A stretch of DNA of 64,000 nt from the NCBI RefSeq assembly GCF_050624435.1, contig NC_134546.1, positions 76,487,700 through 76,551,699 on the forward strand. Reading direction: 5' to 3'. The notes beneath the pieces are model-generated. The model did not search any database and was not told where the DNA came from. It saw nothing but the letters and a program-made list of their open reading frames with translations. Every line of letters starts with the position of its first letter. The stretch's first letter is position 1. Of this stretch, positions 12,455 through 22,862 are shown piece after piece. Made by a program: the position numbers and the translations under genes. This DNA is from Tenrec ecaudatus. Taxonomy: Eukaryota; Chordata; Mammalia; Afrosoricida; Tenrecidae.

Positions 12455-13388
12455 GGAGTGGTTGATACCAAGTGGCTCAAGTAGACAAAGTATTTTGAAA
12501 ATGATGATGGCAACATATGTACAAATGAGCTCAATAAAATTGATGTATGGATTGTTATAAGCGTCCCCAATAAGCTGATGATGCCCAGCTATCAAAAATA
12601 TAGCATCTGTGGTTTTAAAGGCTTGAAGATAAACAAGTGGCCATCGCGCTCAGAAGCAACAAAGGCCACATGGAAGAAGCACACCAGTCTGTGTGACCAC
12701 GAGTTGTTGAAAGGATCAGATACCAAACATCAAAGAAGAAAATATCATACCATAGTAAATGAGGGTGAATGCAGAGTGGAGATCCAAAACCCACCTGTAG
12801 GCAGCTGGACAACCCCTCACAGAAGGGTCGCCGGAAGGAGAAGAGCCAGTCAGGTTGCAGGGTAGCAAAGATGAAACACAACGTTCCTCTAGTTCCCTCC
12901 TCCCCCCGCCCCTGCTGCACTATCATGATGCCAATTCTACCTTACAAATCTGGCTAGACCAGAGGATATACACTAGTACAGATAGGAACTAAAACACGGG
13001 GAATCTAGGACAGATCTCTTCAGGACCAGTGGTGAGAGTGGCAATACCTAGAGGGTGGAGAGAAGGTGGGGTAGAGAAGGGGAACTGATTACAAGGATCT
13101 ACATATAACTTCCTCCCTGGAGCATGGACAACAGGAAAGTGGGTGAAGGGAGATGTCGGACAATGTAAGATATGAGAAAATAATAATCATTTATAAATTA
13201 TCAAGGGTTCATGAGGGAGGGGGAAATGGGGAGGGAGGGAGGAAAATGAGGAGCTAATATCAAGGACTCCAGCAGAAAGCAAATGTTTTGAGAATGATGG
13301 CAACAAATATACAAATATGCTTGACAAAATGGGTATGTGTATGGATAGTGATAAGTGTTGTATGAGCCCCAAATAAAATGATTTTTTA
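12455..13388 (+). mobile_element. Chimeric L1 3'-UTR insertion with 13-bp TSD
   Basis: Flanked by perfect direct repeats AATTACTTTTATA at 12,442-12,454 and 13,389-13,401. The insert begins with a ~115-nt L1 3' terminus (to about 12,572, 'gcgtccccaataa'). It continues directly into a longer 5'-truncated copy ('gctgatgatgcccagctat' and on) that ends 'caaataaaatgattttt'. One TSD around both parts argues for a single integration of a tandem or chimeric transcript. The paralogous site in copy B lacks it. Confidence 0.8.
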
Positions 13389-13399
13389 AATTACTTTTA

Positions 13400-14520
13400 T
13401 AAAATAATGTTGCACATTAAAAAAGAAATCTAACATCGATTTAAAACTATCTATACATATTTCATAATAAAATGTGCAAGTTTTTCCATGATAAGAACCT
13501 ATTCACAGTGTCTCAAATGCTGCGGAGCAGCTCTGCTCTGCTCTGCTCTGGAGGGCCACTGTGAGTCTGCAGTCACTTAGTGCCAGTGCGTTATGGTGAT
13601 GGACTTTCTCAATTAGTATCTTATTTGGGTTGCTTAACTTCATTCGTTTCTCTTCTGTGTATTCTGAATTTTGTTTAAACATATTTAATACTTTGTCAGC
13701 AATTGCTCTATTTTCCCCATGTCCTGGTCTCCATACTTGGTGTTTTATTTTGATTGTGCCATCTTTTTTTCTGTGACATCATTCATTATACTATTTATAC
13801 TATCTTTATTAACATTTTAATGGCTTTCCTTTTAAATATATATTTTTACTGGTTGTACTTCAATTTAAAAAGTAGATTTATAAAAATAACTTTATTCTTC
13901 TTTCCAGATATATAAGGTCATCATAAGAGTATATTTCTGTTAAACCAGTGTCTGAGGTCACCAGCAAAAGCACAGCTTGCACACAGGCATTGGATGCAGC
14001 TGCAGTTTGCTCACACAGGGAAGAAACAGAGCCGGCTCATCATCAGGAGTGGGCACCAATCCCCACAGGCAGTGGTCTCATGCTGTGGCCAGTGCAGGCA
14101 TCCCTTGTCGGTGCTGTAGTTGAAGAACAGTGCTCCCTCCTCAACCGCAAAGATAAGGAAAGAGGTTGTGCTAAAAGCTGAAATCTACTGGAAGGCATTG
14201 TTGTTTGGTATATTTGATGGAATGTGCATAACAATCCGTTAGCAAGTGTTCAGCAGAAGGCATAGGGTGTGTTGTAGGACACCCCACCCAAAGGGTGTGT
14301 TTGGATCCAGGAGCCTTGGGAGAGGCATCAGCCCGTGAGGTCATCACATCCCAGTAGCCGGACTGACACATTCAGTCCTAAGCCCACCTGTGTATGCCAT
14401 GGACCCCAGGAAAGGGCTGCAGACTGCACATGAACTGCTTGTTTCCTCAATTTCCGATTCCTATCCCGGTTTATCTCAGATGTATTTTGTCATCGGGCGA
14501 AACATACTAGATTCTTTTTT
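13400..14520. other. Duplicated intergenic DNA
   Basis: From about 13,560 it is collinear with about 48,700-49,740 of copy B, including a GC-richer stretch (13,950-14,450) with 'gagccggctcatcatcagg' in both copies. That stretch may be an old, unclassified element. No open frame is conserved between the copies. Confidence 0.45.
13532..13549 (+). repeat. (GCTCT)n short tandem repeat
   Basis: Three to four units of GCTCT inside the 3' half of the split AfroSINE. Absent from the copy B SINE. Confidence 0.8.
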
Positions 14521-15040
14521 TTTAGTGTTTCTGGAAATGAAAAAATTTATTTGTGTTTAAACATCACTCCCAAACTCTTGAAAACATGGACCTTTCCCAC
14601 TCCCCTCCCCCACTTGGAGGGGCTGAGAGCTCTCTGCAGGAGATGAGTTTGCTGAGTTCATTTTCACATTGGAAATTCACTGTTGCTGCAACACACTCCA
14701 CTAGATGAGTTTAAAACAGACTCAAAAGGGATAGAGCACCATTCATTAAAACAAAGTCTTTCCAGACTAAAAATAGATTTATATTTAAATATATCCCTCC
14801 CTTTCAGTCCCCCCAGCCTTCTCCCTTTCCCCTACCCATCTCCCCTCCCCCCAATTGTCACTATGGAGATTGTGTCCAGGGAAACAGCCATTCTAACCTC
14901 TTGGGTCTCTTTCTGGGCTTCCCAGTGAGTGTGATGCAGATCTGAGGAGGAAGTGCTGGCAGGCAGGCATGTCAGGGTGGGGGTGGGGTGGCTGCACAGG
15001 ATGGCGGCTCCATCCCATTGAGGGTCCACAACCAAAATGT
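14520..15040 (-). mobile_element. Retrocopy-like insertion, minus strand
   Basis: Copy B passes from 'acattcttgaa' straight to 'gttttacattagatgaaat' (about 49,745-49,795), whereas copy A has about 515 bp extra here. On the minus strand the insert ends with AATAAA some 20 nt before a T/A run, as in a reverse-transcribed mRNA 3' end. The body is GC-richer than its surroundings and resembles no L1 or SINE in the window. A truncated processed pseudogene (3' UTR of a cellular mRNA) is my best reading; the parent gene is not recognised. No clear TSD. Confidence 0.45.
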
Positions 15041-15054
15041 TTTTATGTTTTACA

Positions 15055-15300
15055 GTAGATGAAACTCAAAATTGATGAACATATAGAGATAGCAAGTAGA
15101 AGAAGGGCTTCTGGGGGATACAGTGGTGGGTGGAGGTGGGGTGAAGGAAGCTGATAGCAAGGAGTTCAAGGAAAAGGATGTTTCCAAACTGATTGTGGTA
15201 GCAGTCATACAATACTGCCTAATCGCTTTGAACTGTGGAATGATCTGATATCTGTATTAGCTCCCAATAAAATGGTTTTGGAGGAACAATATATTAATTA
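15055..15300 (+). repeat. Retrotransposon 3'-end fragment shared with copy B
   Basis: Runs from 'aacatatagagatagcaag' to 'cccaataaaatggttttgg'. The same insertion is at 49,795-50,005, so it predates the duplication. Confidence 0.6.
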
Positions 15301-15839
15301 AATATTATATAAAGACTCTTCCATTTGCTAAAAATTTTTGTCAATTCAAATTTCTGGCTTATATCATAATATCTTTTCAAGTTCAATATTTTAGCTAGTT
15401 TTCTGAAATGTCCTTGTACCAGCAAGACTTTCCGTAATTTCTGATTATGGGTGAAAAATATCTGTATGTCATGTTTTAATTCATTTTACTCATGGTCAAT
15501 ATATATGCAACACAATAATATTTTCAACATTCTTCTCATGCATAATTCAGTGGTATTAGATTTTGAATGTGTTCAACATTTATCAACATCTGAAAATTTT
15601 CCTATCACACACATAAGAGAAGGCCAGAAAAAAGAATTTTGGCTTGCCACTGTCTTTGATAGCATGGAATAAATAACTTTAAACTTCTTGCTTCAAATCT
15701 GGCTTAACTATGTTTACTCTTCCTGAGGAAAGAATGAAGCATAAACCCCGTTCAATACCTTCACTGTCCTTCAGGCAGATTTCCTTAACCTGTATTGTAT
15801 TATGACATATATCCCAATATCAATATTTACAGACCATAC

Positions 15840-16331
15840 TGTTAGGTTTTTCTCTCCTGCCTAAATCTCAGCCTCGGTCCTTAGCTCCACGGAAGAAAGA
15901 TTTCACACCGAAGCCGGGCTCGTGATCCAAGTGAATTTAATGAAAGTTCAAAGAAGCATCAGGTTTTACGCGGCACCCATAGGATTCCTTTGACCATGCG
16001 GCCTGGCAGAGACTGCTCCGGGACACGCAAGGATCTCTCTCCTCCCACGAAGACCACCAGACCGCCCAAGCAAGACAAGACCAAGAGACCAGGCACCCAA
16101 GAGACCCTCTCCCTTCCGGTCCCTGCCTTTTCAAGGGTTCCCGGGGTAGGTGTGGTGAACGACCCCAGGTCGATTCCATTGGCTGAATTGCAATCACCTG
16201 GCCCAGGTGGGCTGCTCCAGGTGTAATGCCCATCCAAGCCCACAGGCGGGAAAATCCAGCTTTTGTCTTTTGCTGGCTCTCCTGGGCATGCGTAATGGAC
16301 TTCCCAATTCCCTAGGCTAAGCTACCTAACA
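15840..16331 (-). mobile_element. Solo LTR of an endogenous retrovirus
   Basis: 492 bp bounded by the inverted termini TGTTAGGT...ACCTAACA and flanked by the 4-bp target duplication ATAC (15,836-15,839 and 16,332-16,335). On the minus strand there is a CCAAT box (16,176-16,182 on plus, CCATTGG) followed by an ATTAAA-type poly(A) signal (TTTAAT at 15,936-15,941 on plus). The region is CpG- and GC-richer than its surroundings. A 4-bp TSD and this layout fit a class I (gammaretrovirus-like) LTR. No gag, pol or env sequence is attached, so recombination between LTRs has removed the body. Copy B has the unoccupied site at about 52,443-52,460. Confidence 0.85.
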
Positions 16332-16339
16332 ATACCTCT

Positions 16340-17280
16340 ACTATAATCAAATCAGAGTGTTTTCAACTTATAGCACTCGCTTCCCCTAAAGATTTGCACA
16401 GTGAGAGCCACTGGGAGTCCAGACATAAAACTAACCTCAGGGGAAAAGCTGACCTGCAGGGATGCTAAAAACCCATGAACTCTTGGACCAAGTGCAGAAA
16501 GAAGTGAGACAGGAGCCTGGGTAAGGACTGCAGTGCCTGTTCAGCTAGAAAGGCTGTGCTGACCACTATGATAGCTCTACTGCCCATGGCAGGAAACCTG
16601 ATGAGACAACTCCAGGTAACACTTCTGACAAATAGTCTGAATGCTTATGACCAGAGAACTTGTTGCTTTTTCATCCACAGAAGTTGGAAGACAGTGTAAA
16701 CCCAGGAAACACCTCTCCTGTGTGTGATGGGATGCTGTCAGCAGGGGGCTCTCAGAATACATTGACCAAACACCACCCTGGGTACTAATTCATGGGAGGA
16801 AAAATGAGCTTCTTATTCTGTGGTTGCTTTGAACTTCACTAATAACCAAATAACCCTGCTGTTAGTAAACCATTTTTATTCCAATTCTAAATCTAGAAGC
16901 TAATGTTTAAGTATCTTTTACTTCTTTCTAAATATTCTGCAATGTCCTAGGGGAAGGAGCTTTAGGGAAGACAGACACGTGTTTCCCTTTGTGTTCAGAT
17001 GTATGAAAAGATTCAGGAAAGCCTGGTTCTGATTCCATCACATGGTGATGAAAGAGATTCTCTATAATTTCACCAGATCACCTGGGTACCTCTGGTGATA
17101 ATAGATATAAAGCTCCATTAAATGTAAAGTATGAACAGATGTTTGTATGGTTGGTAGAATGAAGATCTTGGAAAGATGACTGTGTTCTCCCAAGGACCCC
17201 ACCAGCATCGCTTTTCTAGTGTGAGTCCCAGAGCCAGGGGCTTCCATTCAGCACTTTCCACCTTTACATACAAATGCACC
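16340..17280. other. VH 5' flank shared by both copies
   Basis: Collinear with about 52,480-53,385. Includes a conserved 'gacagtgt(a/g)a(a/g)cccaggaaac' segment. No gene is recognised. Confidence 0.5.
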
Positions 17281-17286
17281 TCCCAC

Positions 17287-17294
17287 ATGCAAAT
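17287..17294 (+). promoter_or_regulatory. Octamer ATGCAAAT of the 17.4-kb VH
   Basis: A perfect octamer about 110 bp upstream of the leader ATG. It occupies the same context ('tcccac' before it) as the octamer of the intact paralogue at 53,387. Confidence 0.88.
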
Positions 17295-17401
17295 ACCCAG
17301 TAAGAAGCCAAATGAAACCACAGCACACATGTACTTAAATTCGTATTCCTTCTCACCCTGAAGAGCATTTTCTGGGTGCCACTAATCTTATCCACATGAA
17401 C

Positions 17402-17870
17402 ATGAATTGTGTGTGGGTTTTCCTCTTTCTGGTGACAACTCTGGGAGGTGAGCGCTTCAGGGATTCACACATGAAATCTGGGGATGCAGCATCTGAGCAC
17501 ATGACTCACTGTTTTTCTCTTTATCCCCAGGTGTCCTTGCCCAAGTGAAGCTTCAAGAGTCAGGCCCAGGACTGGTGAAGCCCTCACAAGACCCTCTCAC
17601 CTGTACTGTCTCTGGATTCTCTTTAACCAGCTATGATGTGCACTGGATCCGCCAGACCCCAGGAAAGGGACTAGAATGGGTTGGTGATATATGGGCTGGT
17701 GGGAGCACACACTATAATCCAGCTCTCTAGTCCCGAGTCAGCATCACCAAGGACTCCTCCAAGAGTCAAGTTTATTTAAAACTGAGCTCTGTGAATCCTG
17801 AGGACACAGCCATGTATCACTGTGCTAGAGACACAGTGAGGGGAAGTCAGTGTGAGCCCAGACACAAACC
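17402..17870 (+). pseudogene. IGHV, clan II, single stop codon (near-intact)
   Basis: The leader exon is 17,402-17,447 ([16 protein letters not shown]). An in-frame ATG six bases upstream is an alternative start. Donor is GTGAGC and the acceptor 'tttatccccag' ends at 17,530. V codons run from 17,542 ([16 protein letters not shown]) with a one-codon in-frame deletion in FR1 after Gln (DPLTC instead of TLSLTC). Then come [37 protein letters not shown], a TAG at 17,728-17,730 (codon 63, where the paralogue has CAA), and an open FR3. The second Tyr of YYC is His (MYHC). Promoter, splice sites and recombination signal (CACAGTG-23-ACACAAACC) are intact. It is a pseudogene by one stop plus a Tyr loss; an allele without the stop could be expressed. 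Paralogue: 53,493. Confidence 0.92.
17832..17870 (+). promoter_or_regulatory. Recombination signal, 23-spacer, intact
   Basis: Heptamer CACAGTG at 17,832-17,838, 23-bp spacer, nonamer ACACAAACC at 17,862-17,870. It should be competent for RAG cleavage, so this pseudogene can probably still rearrange. Confidence 0.92.
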
Positions 17871-18167
17871 TCCTTGCAGCAGGCCAGGGTTTCAGCAAAT
17901 TTAAGAGAGAGAAGTCAGTGAGTCTTTCCTCTCAGTTGTGGTTTCCCCACCTGCCAGCACCTCCCTTGGGACCACCAAGCACAGTGACTCTGGGGAACCC
18001 TTATGCATCTGAACATGCCTTCTTTTCATTGGAATGGACTTTGTCTATCTTTCACCATCTATCCAAAGGCAGACTTCACAGTAATAAATATTTATGAGAT
18101 CTCAGTTTACAATTCAGGGTACTAACTAGTGCTGTTTGTTGTCAAAGTTAGAAATATTGAAGGAAAA

Positions 18168-18342
18168 AAAGGAACTCACTGCCATCGAGTCCATGCCAAT
18201 TTATAGTCAAGCCAGTGTGGGTTTCCAATATTTAAGGCTGTAGATTCCCTTGTCTTTTTTCCCATGGAATGTCTGGTTGTTGCAAACTAATGGCATGCAA
18301 ACTCAGCCCAAAGCTTAACCACTATGTCACCAAGACTCCTTG
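18168..18342 (-). repeat. AfroSINE, antisense
   Basis: Begins 'actcactgccatcgagtcc' and ends 'accactatgtcaccaagac'. The same insertion is in copy B at 54,280-54,430. Confidence 0.75.
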
Positions 18343-18779
18343 TGAACATATTAATGCAGTAAGAAATTCTCCTGTGAATTCCAAATTTTCTCCAAGCCAT
18401 CAGATTGATGTCCAATATTTTCATTCCAGTGAATGATCACAAGTGTATGTTTATGTACTCATTTTATCTTAGAGTGACTGGATAATATTGCATATGTTGA
18501 TATTTTATTAGGTTTTCATTGGCTTTCATACTGACTCTTCTTCACTGTGCATCTAGAATAGTCATGCAACACAGTTTCCTCAAGTTCTAATTCATTAATT
18601 TACAAAGGGACAAAATTTATGAAATCATCTCTTGAGATGGTTCATCTGCTTTGGATTAGTGAAAAATATTCTGTTGTGTAATCATCAGCTGTATATGTAT
18701 ATATATCGATCCATTCTATTATCTTCTCTAGAATGTAGCTAATTCACATCCAGAAATCCTGAACAACAAGTGAGTAATG

Positions 18780-18925
18780 TTCTGTTGGAATTGCCAGAGG
18801 AGAGTGTCTTAGGGTTTCAGAGACAAAAGTCTAGAGATCATCCACTTGAACATATGGTTCACTGCGATTGTCCTTTTTCCCTGAGGTCCAACTCAGGTGT
18901 AGTTATAGGGATTCCGACCACACTC
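18780..18925 (+). pseudogene. Truncated VH relic (leader, intron, start of FR1)
   Basis: Aligns by eye with the leader-intron-acceptor part of the clan II VH genes. A leader-like 'ttctgttgga' region is followed by intron text resembling 'gcttcagggattcaca', then 'tggttcactgcgattgtcct', an acceptor-like 'ccctgag', and 'tcaggtgtagttatagg', which corresponds to CAGGTGCAGCTACAGG of FR1. The V exon then ends abruptly and is replaced by unrelated sequence. The paralogous remnant is at 57,905-58,050. Non-functional. Confidence 0.55.
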
Positions 18926-19225
18926 ACCCCAACACCTAACTCACTTCTGTTGAGTCAATTAAGACTCATAGAGTCAGTGCAGGACAAAACATAACTGCCC
19001 TTTCGGATTTCTGAGACTAAAACTTTTCAGGATCAGAAAACTTCATCTTTCTCCCAAACAGTAGATTGTAATCTTGAACTACAGTACTTGAAAATTAATA
19101 GTCTATTGTGTAATCCACCACAGGATATACTAGGTATAGAGGAGTTGTTTTGACCTTGCTTATCCTGAGCCTATTTCATTTATTTTAAAACTTGATGAGT
19201 AATTTCTTTTAAAACTTGGTGAATC

Positions 19226-20815
19226 ATAGCGGCATGGGAAGAACTGGAGAAAATCATGCTAAGCGAAGTAAGTCAGGCACAAAAGGAGAAGTAAAACATA
19301 AGCCCGCTGAGGTAAGAATTAAAAAATTAAAAAAAAAAGCAAAAGTGGCAGAGGGGAAAAAGCTACTGTATACAAACATTTTTGTGGTGAAGACTGTGTA
19401 GTATGGCTGAGACCAGACCAAATTCAGGGATGCACATGGTAGACAATGGTGGAGGAGGGGGGGAAAGGAAAGCAAAGGGATGAATATAAGGAAGAAAAGG
19501 GTACTGGGGACATGGGGCACTAATCCACCCAAGGGGGGGTACTGTTTATATCTCCACAGGGAAAGTGGGACAAGACTTCAACACGGTGCCGCAAGGTGTG
19601 AATGCAATATCCCGACGTGGAGTAGGGAACCAGTGGAGAGGTCTGGGAGGCTGGCTCCAGCATCATAAATTAAGTGAATTCCTGCCCCTCCCCCCAAAAG
19701 AATTTGTTCCAAAGGACGACATTGACTCTGCAGCTCCGGGAGATGGACATATCTGATCAGAGCACACGGGAGCAGATGAGGGGGCAGTAGGAGAGAGTGG
19801 AACACAGCCTGGCCCACCAGGCCGTGAGGATGATGTTCCTGAGTAGAGCAGCCAGTCCACAGAGAGAACAACATGGCTGGTCCCACTATGAGAAATGATG
19901 CCTCTCAGTGACTAAGGGCGATACAGGGGACAGCACCAGAGACATAGTGTGGGAATTGTACCTGACCTGATCCCACCACACCGAGGCAAAGCACTGGGGG
20001 AGTGCAGCAGAACAGCAAGGGAATGGAGTGACAAGGTCCCCAAGGAATGCTGAAAGTGAACTTTGGGGCCAGGGCGTGGTGCCCCAATAGACTGGACTGG
20101 AAAACACTCCTAAGTGCCAAGAAACAATCCTTGAACTAACTACAAGCTTTTCTTTTGTGATGTGTTTTGTTTTGTTCTTTGTCAGTGATTTGTTTTTGTT
20201 GTCTGGTTGTATACTGTTGTTTGGTTTTCTTCTGTCCTGTTTTCATGCATGTTATTGTCTCCACAGGTCTGTCTGAATATGACAGGCTGGATGAACTATC
20301 TGGAGGAAAAACAATGGGACCGACAGTTCCGGGGGGATATGGGTTGGGGAGGTTAGGGGGGTAAGAAAGTAGTGTTAACAAACACAGGGATGAAGGAACA
20401 ACATGGGACACAAAATGGTAGAGAGGGGGGAGTGGCAGGCCTGGTGGGGAATGATCAAAGGTAAGGTTGCGTAGAGAAGAGGTATAGCTGTAGCCCAGGT
20501 GGGGACGGAGCATGGTAGTGGGTCAGGAGGAAAGTCAAGGGAGGTGTAGAAAAGAACAAGGAGTCAAAGGGCATTTATGGGGGTCTGGACAAAGAAATGT
20601 ACATGCAAATATATATATGAGGATGGGGAAATAGATCTATTTGTCTATATTTATAGGTTAAGTATTAAGGTGGTGGAAAGACCTTGGGCCTCTACTCATG
20701 CACTCCCTCAATGCATGAATACTTTCTTTTATTAAATTGGAACTCTATAATGCTCACTCTGCCGACAAAACTGCTGAAGTCAAAGCGGGTGAACAAGTAA
20801 ATGTGGTGAAGAAAT
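19226..20815 (+). mobile_element. L1 element 1, 5' part of a broken insertion
   Basis: Starts next to TSD copy AAAACTTGGTGA (19,211-19,222). Its first part contains 'aatcatgctaagcgaagta', the text typical of the L1 ORF2/3'-UTR transition. The rest is long 3' UTR. It stops at 'gaagaaatct' near 20,815, where the sequence turns into an inverted copy of itself. Its 3' half, with poly(A) signal and second TSD, is now inverted at 25,689-26,755. There is no intact reading frame; frames of 60-160 codons here are not L1 ORFs. Confidence 0.8.
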
Positions 20816-20817
20816 CT

Positions 20818-21695
20818 GATTTCCCCATCCTCATATATATATTTGCATGTACATGTCTTTGTCTAGACCTCTATAAATGCCCTTTGACTCCTAGCTCTTT
20901 CCTCCTTCTCCCTTTAATTTCCTCCTGCCCTACTACCATGCTCCGTCCACACCTGGGCTACAGCTATCCCTCTTCTCTACACAACCTTACTCTTGATCAT
21001 TCCCCACCAGGCCTGCCAGCCCCCCGCCCCCACTACCATTTTGTGTCCCATGTTGTTCCCTTGTCCCTGTGTTTGTTAACACCACTTCCTTACACCTCCC
21101 CCCCACCAACCCTCATCCCAAGGTCCCCCAGAACTGTCGGTCCCATTGTTTTTCCTCCAGATAGTTCATCCAGCCTGTCCTATTCAGACAGACCTGTGGA
21201 GACAATAACATACATGAAAACAAGATAGAAGAAAACAAAGCAACAGTATACAACCAGACAACAAAACAACAAAAACAAACCACTGACAAAGAACAAAACA
21301 CTTCACAAAAGAAAAGCTTGTAGTTAGTTCAAGGATCGTTTGTTGGCCCTTAGGAGTGTTTTCCAGTCCAGTCTATTGGGGCACCACGCCCTAGCCCCAA
21401 AGTCCACTTTCAGCATTCCTTGGGGACCTTGCCACTCCATTCCCTTGCTGTTCCGCTGCACTCCCCCAGTACTTTGCCTCGGTATGGTAGGATCAGATCA
21501 GGTGCAATTCCCACACTGTGTCTCTGATGCTGTCCCCTGTATCGCCCTTAGTCACTGAGGGTCATCATGTCTCATAGTGAGGCCAGCCATGTTGTTCTCT
21601 CTGTAGACTGGCTGCTCTACTCAGGAGCATCATCCTCATGGCCTGGTGGGCCAGGCTGCGTTCCACTCTCTCCTCCTCCCCCTTCCTGTGCTCCT
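20818..21695 (-). mobile_element. L1 element 2, 5' part, inverted
   Basis: The reverse complement of the same L1 3'-UTR region as 19,680-20,635, giving hairpin arms of about 0.9 kb with a loop of about 185 bp. Undoing the inversion puts it directly upstream of the 3' part at 26,756-27,500, making one L1. The outer end (about 21,695) abuts unique DNA that is collinear with copy B at about 62,765. Confidence 0.75.
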
Positions 21696-22082
21696 GAAAA
21701 CTGGATCTTTATTACTTTATTTTTTCTTCTCAAAAGTCAGTTTTCATATAAATTGGCTTACTTACTGTGTTCCTGCTATTTCATTTATTTAGTTTTCTTT
21801 TTTTGTTGTTTCCACCCTGCTACCTTTGCTGTGGCCTATGCATACTCTTTTTTTTTTTCTAGATGCTTTGACTGGAAATGGAGGTAACACATTTCAGACT
21901 TTTATTTACTAATATGCTAAGAATGTCCCCCTAGGTTCTTTTCTGTTGTATTCCATGTTTCTTTGTCTTGTGATTTCATTTTCATTCAATCCATTACAGC
22001 CATCTAGGACATGAAAATAATTAAATTCATATTAATGACACAAATACTATAAGTATATATCAATGTATGCATAACTCACACT

Positions 22083-22285
22083 CAGTCACTGCCGTCGAGT
22101 CAATAGAGACATGCAGTGACCCTATAGGACAGGGTAAAATTGCCCCTGAGCATTTCTGTAACTGGAACTCTTTATGGAAGCAGAAAGGCCCATTTGTCTC
22201 CTGTGGAACAGTTGGGTGGTTTTGAACTCCTGAGCTTTCAGATCATACGAGGTTAATGAGTAACCACTACAACACAATGGTCATG
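22083..22285 (-). repeat. AfroSINE, antisense
   Basis: One of the clearest SINEs here: 'cactgccgtcgagtcaata', 'gaccctataggacagggta', 'tttgaactcctgagctttc' and 'gtaaccactacaacaca'. The counterpart in copy B (62,158-62,360) is in sense orientation, in line with the inversion. Confidence 0.88.
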
Positions 22286-22532
22286 CATGCATGCACACAT
22301 ATATTTGTGTTTATGCATACAACATACAAATGACTGAGTATAGAGATTGATGTGGGGTTTTGGTCAAAATATTAAGGAAGAGAGGATCCTTGGAGCAAAT
22401 AATTTGGAGGGAAAGTACCAGCAAGAAGCTCCTTGCTCCCAAGCTTCCTCCATAGCCCTTGCCCCTGAGCCTAGCTCCTGTGCTCTGTGCAGCCCATGTT
22501 ATCCCTATAGACTGCTGTCATTATTGCAGGGA

Positions 22533-22862
22533 AGGTTGTGCATGGGATGGCACAAAAGTCCTCTCACTGTTCCTCTTACACAGTAATGGACAGCTGTGCT
22601 CTCGGGGTCATTGAGCTCAGTTGCGGGAAGAACTGCTTGGTGGACATTCTTTTTGAGCTTGAGAGGTAACCCAATTGAGATGGGTAATTGTTTTCTTCTG
22701 CTAAATATTATTGAGAACAACTACTCCAATTTCTCCTGCAGGCTGTGTCAGATCAAGCTCCAGAAATATGTAATTGTCTGAGACAGTAAATTTTAAGGAG
22801 ATTCTCTATGAGGATTTCATCACTTCTGGGTCCAAATACTGATGTTGCATCTGTCACAGGAC
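22533..22862 (-). pseudogene. Inverted VH relic, clan II
   Basis: Read on the minus strand, FR3 remnants are clear: 'agctcaatgaccccgagag', then a VHYCVR end (residues corresponding to AVYYCAR), then the heptamer AACAGTG (plus 22,565-22,571). A 23-bp spacer and a GCACAACCT-like nonamer (plus 22,533-22,541) follow. FR1 and FR2 are barely recognisable and no exon is open. The + strand paralogue is at 61,575-61,905. It is the only VH remnant in the window pointing away from the presumed D-J cluster. Confidence 0.75.

Noticed and set aside
15937-16243. Overlapping 94-98-codon frames in the LTR
   Set aside because: GC-rich LTR sequence gives long chance frames; no retroviral protein similarity seen.
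20737-21228. 163-codon open frame
   Set aside because: Lies in the inverted L1 3' UTR. The same text occurs antisense at 20,136-20,513 and in other L1 copies. No domain; repeat-derived.
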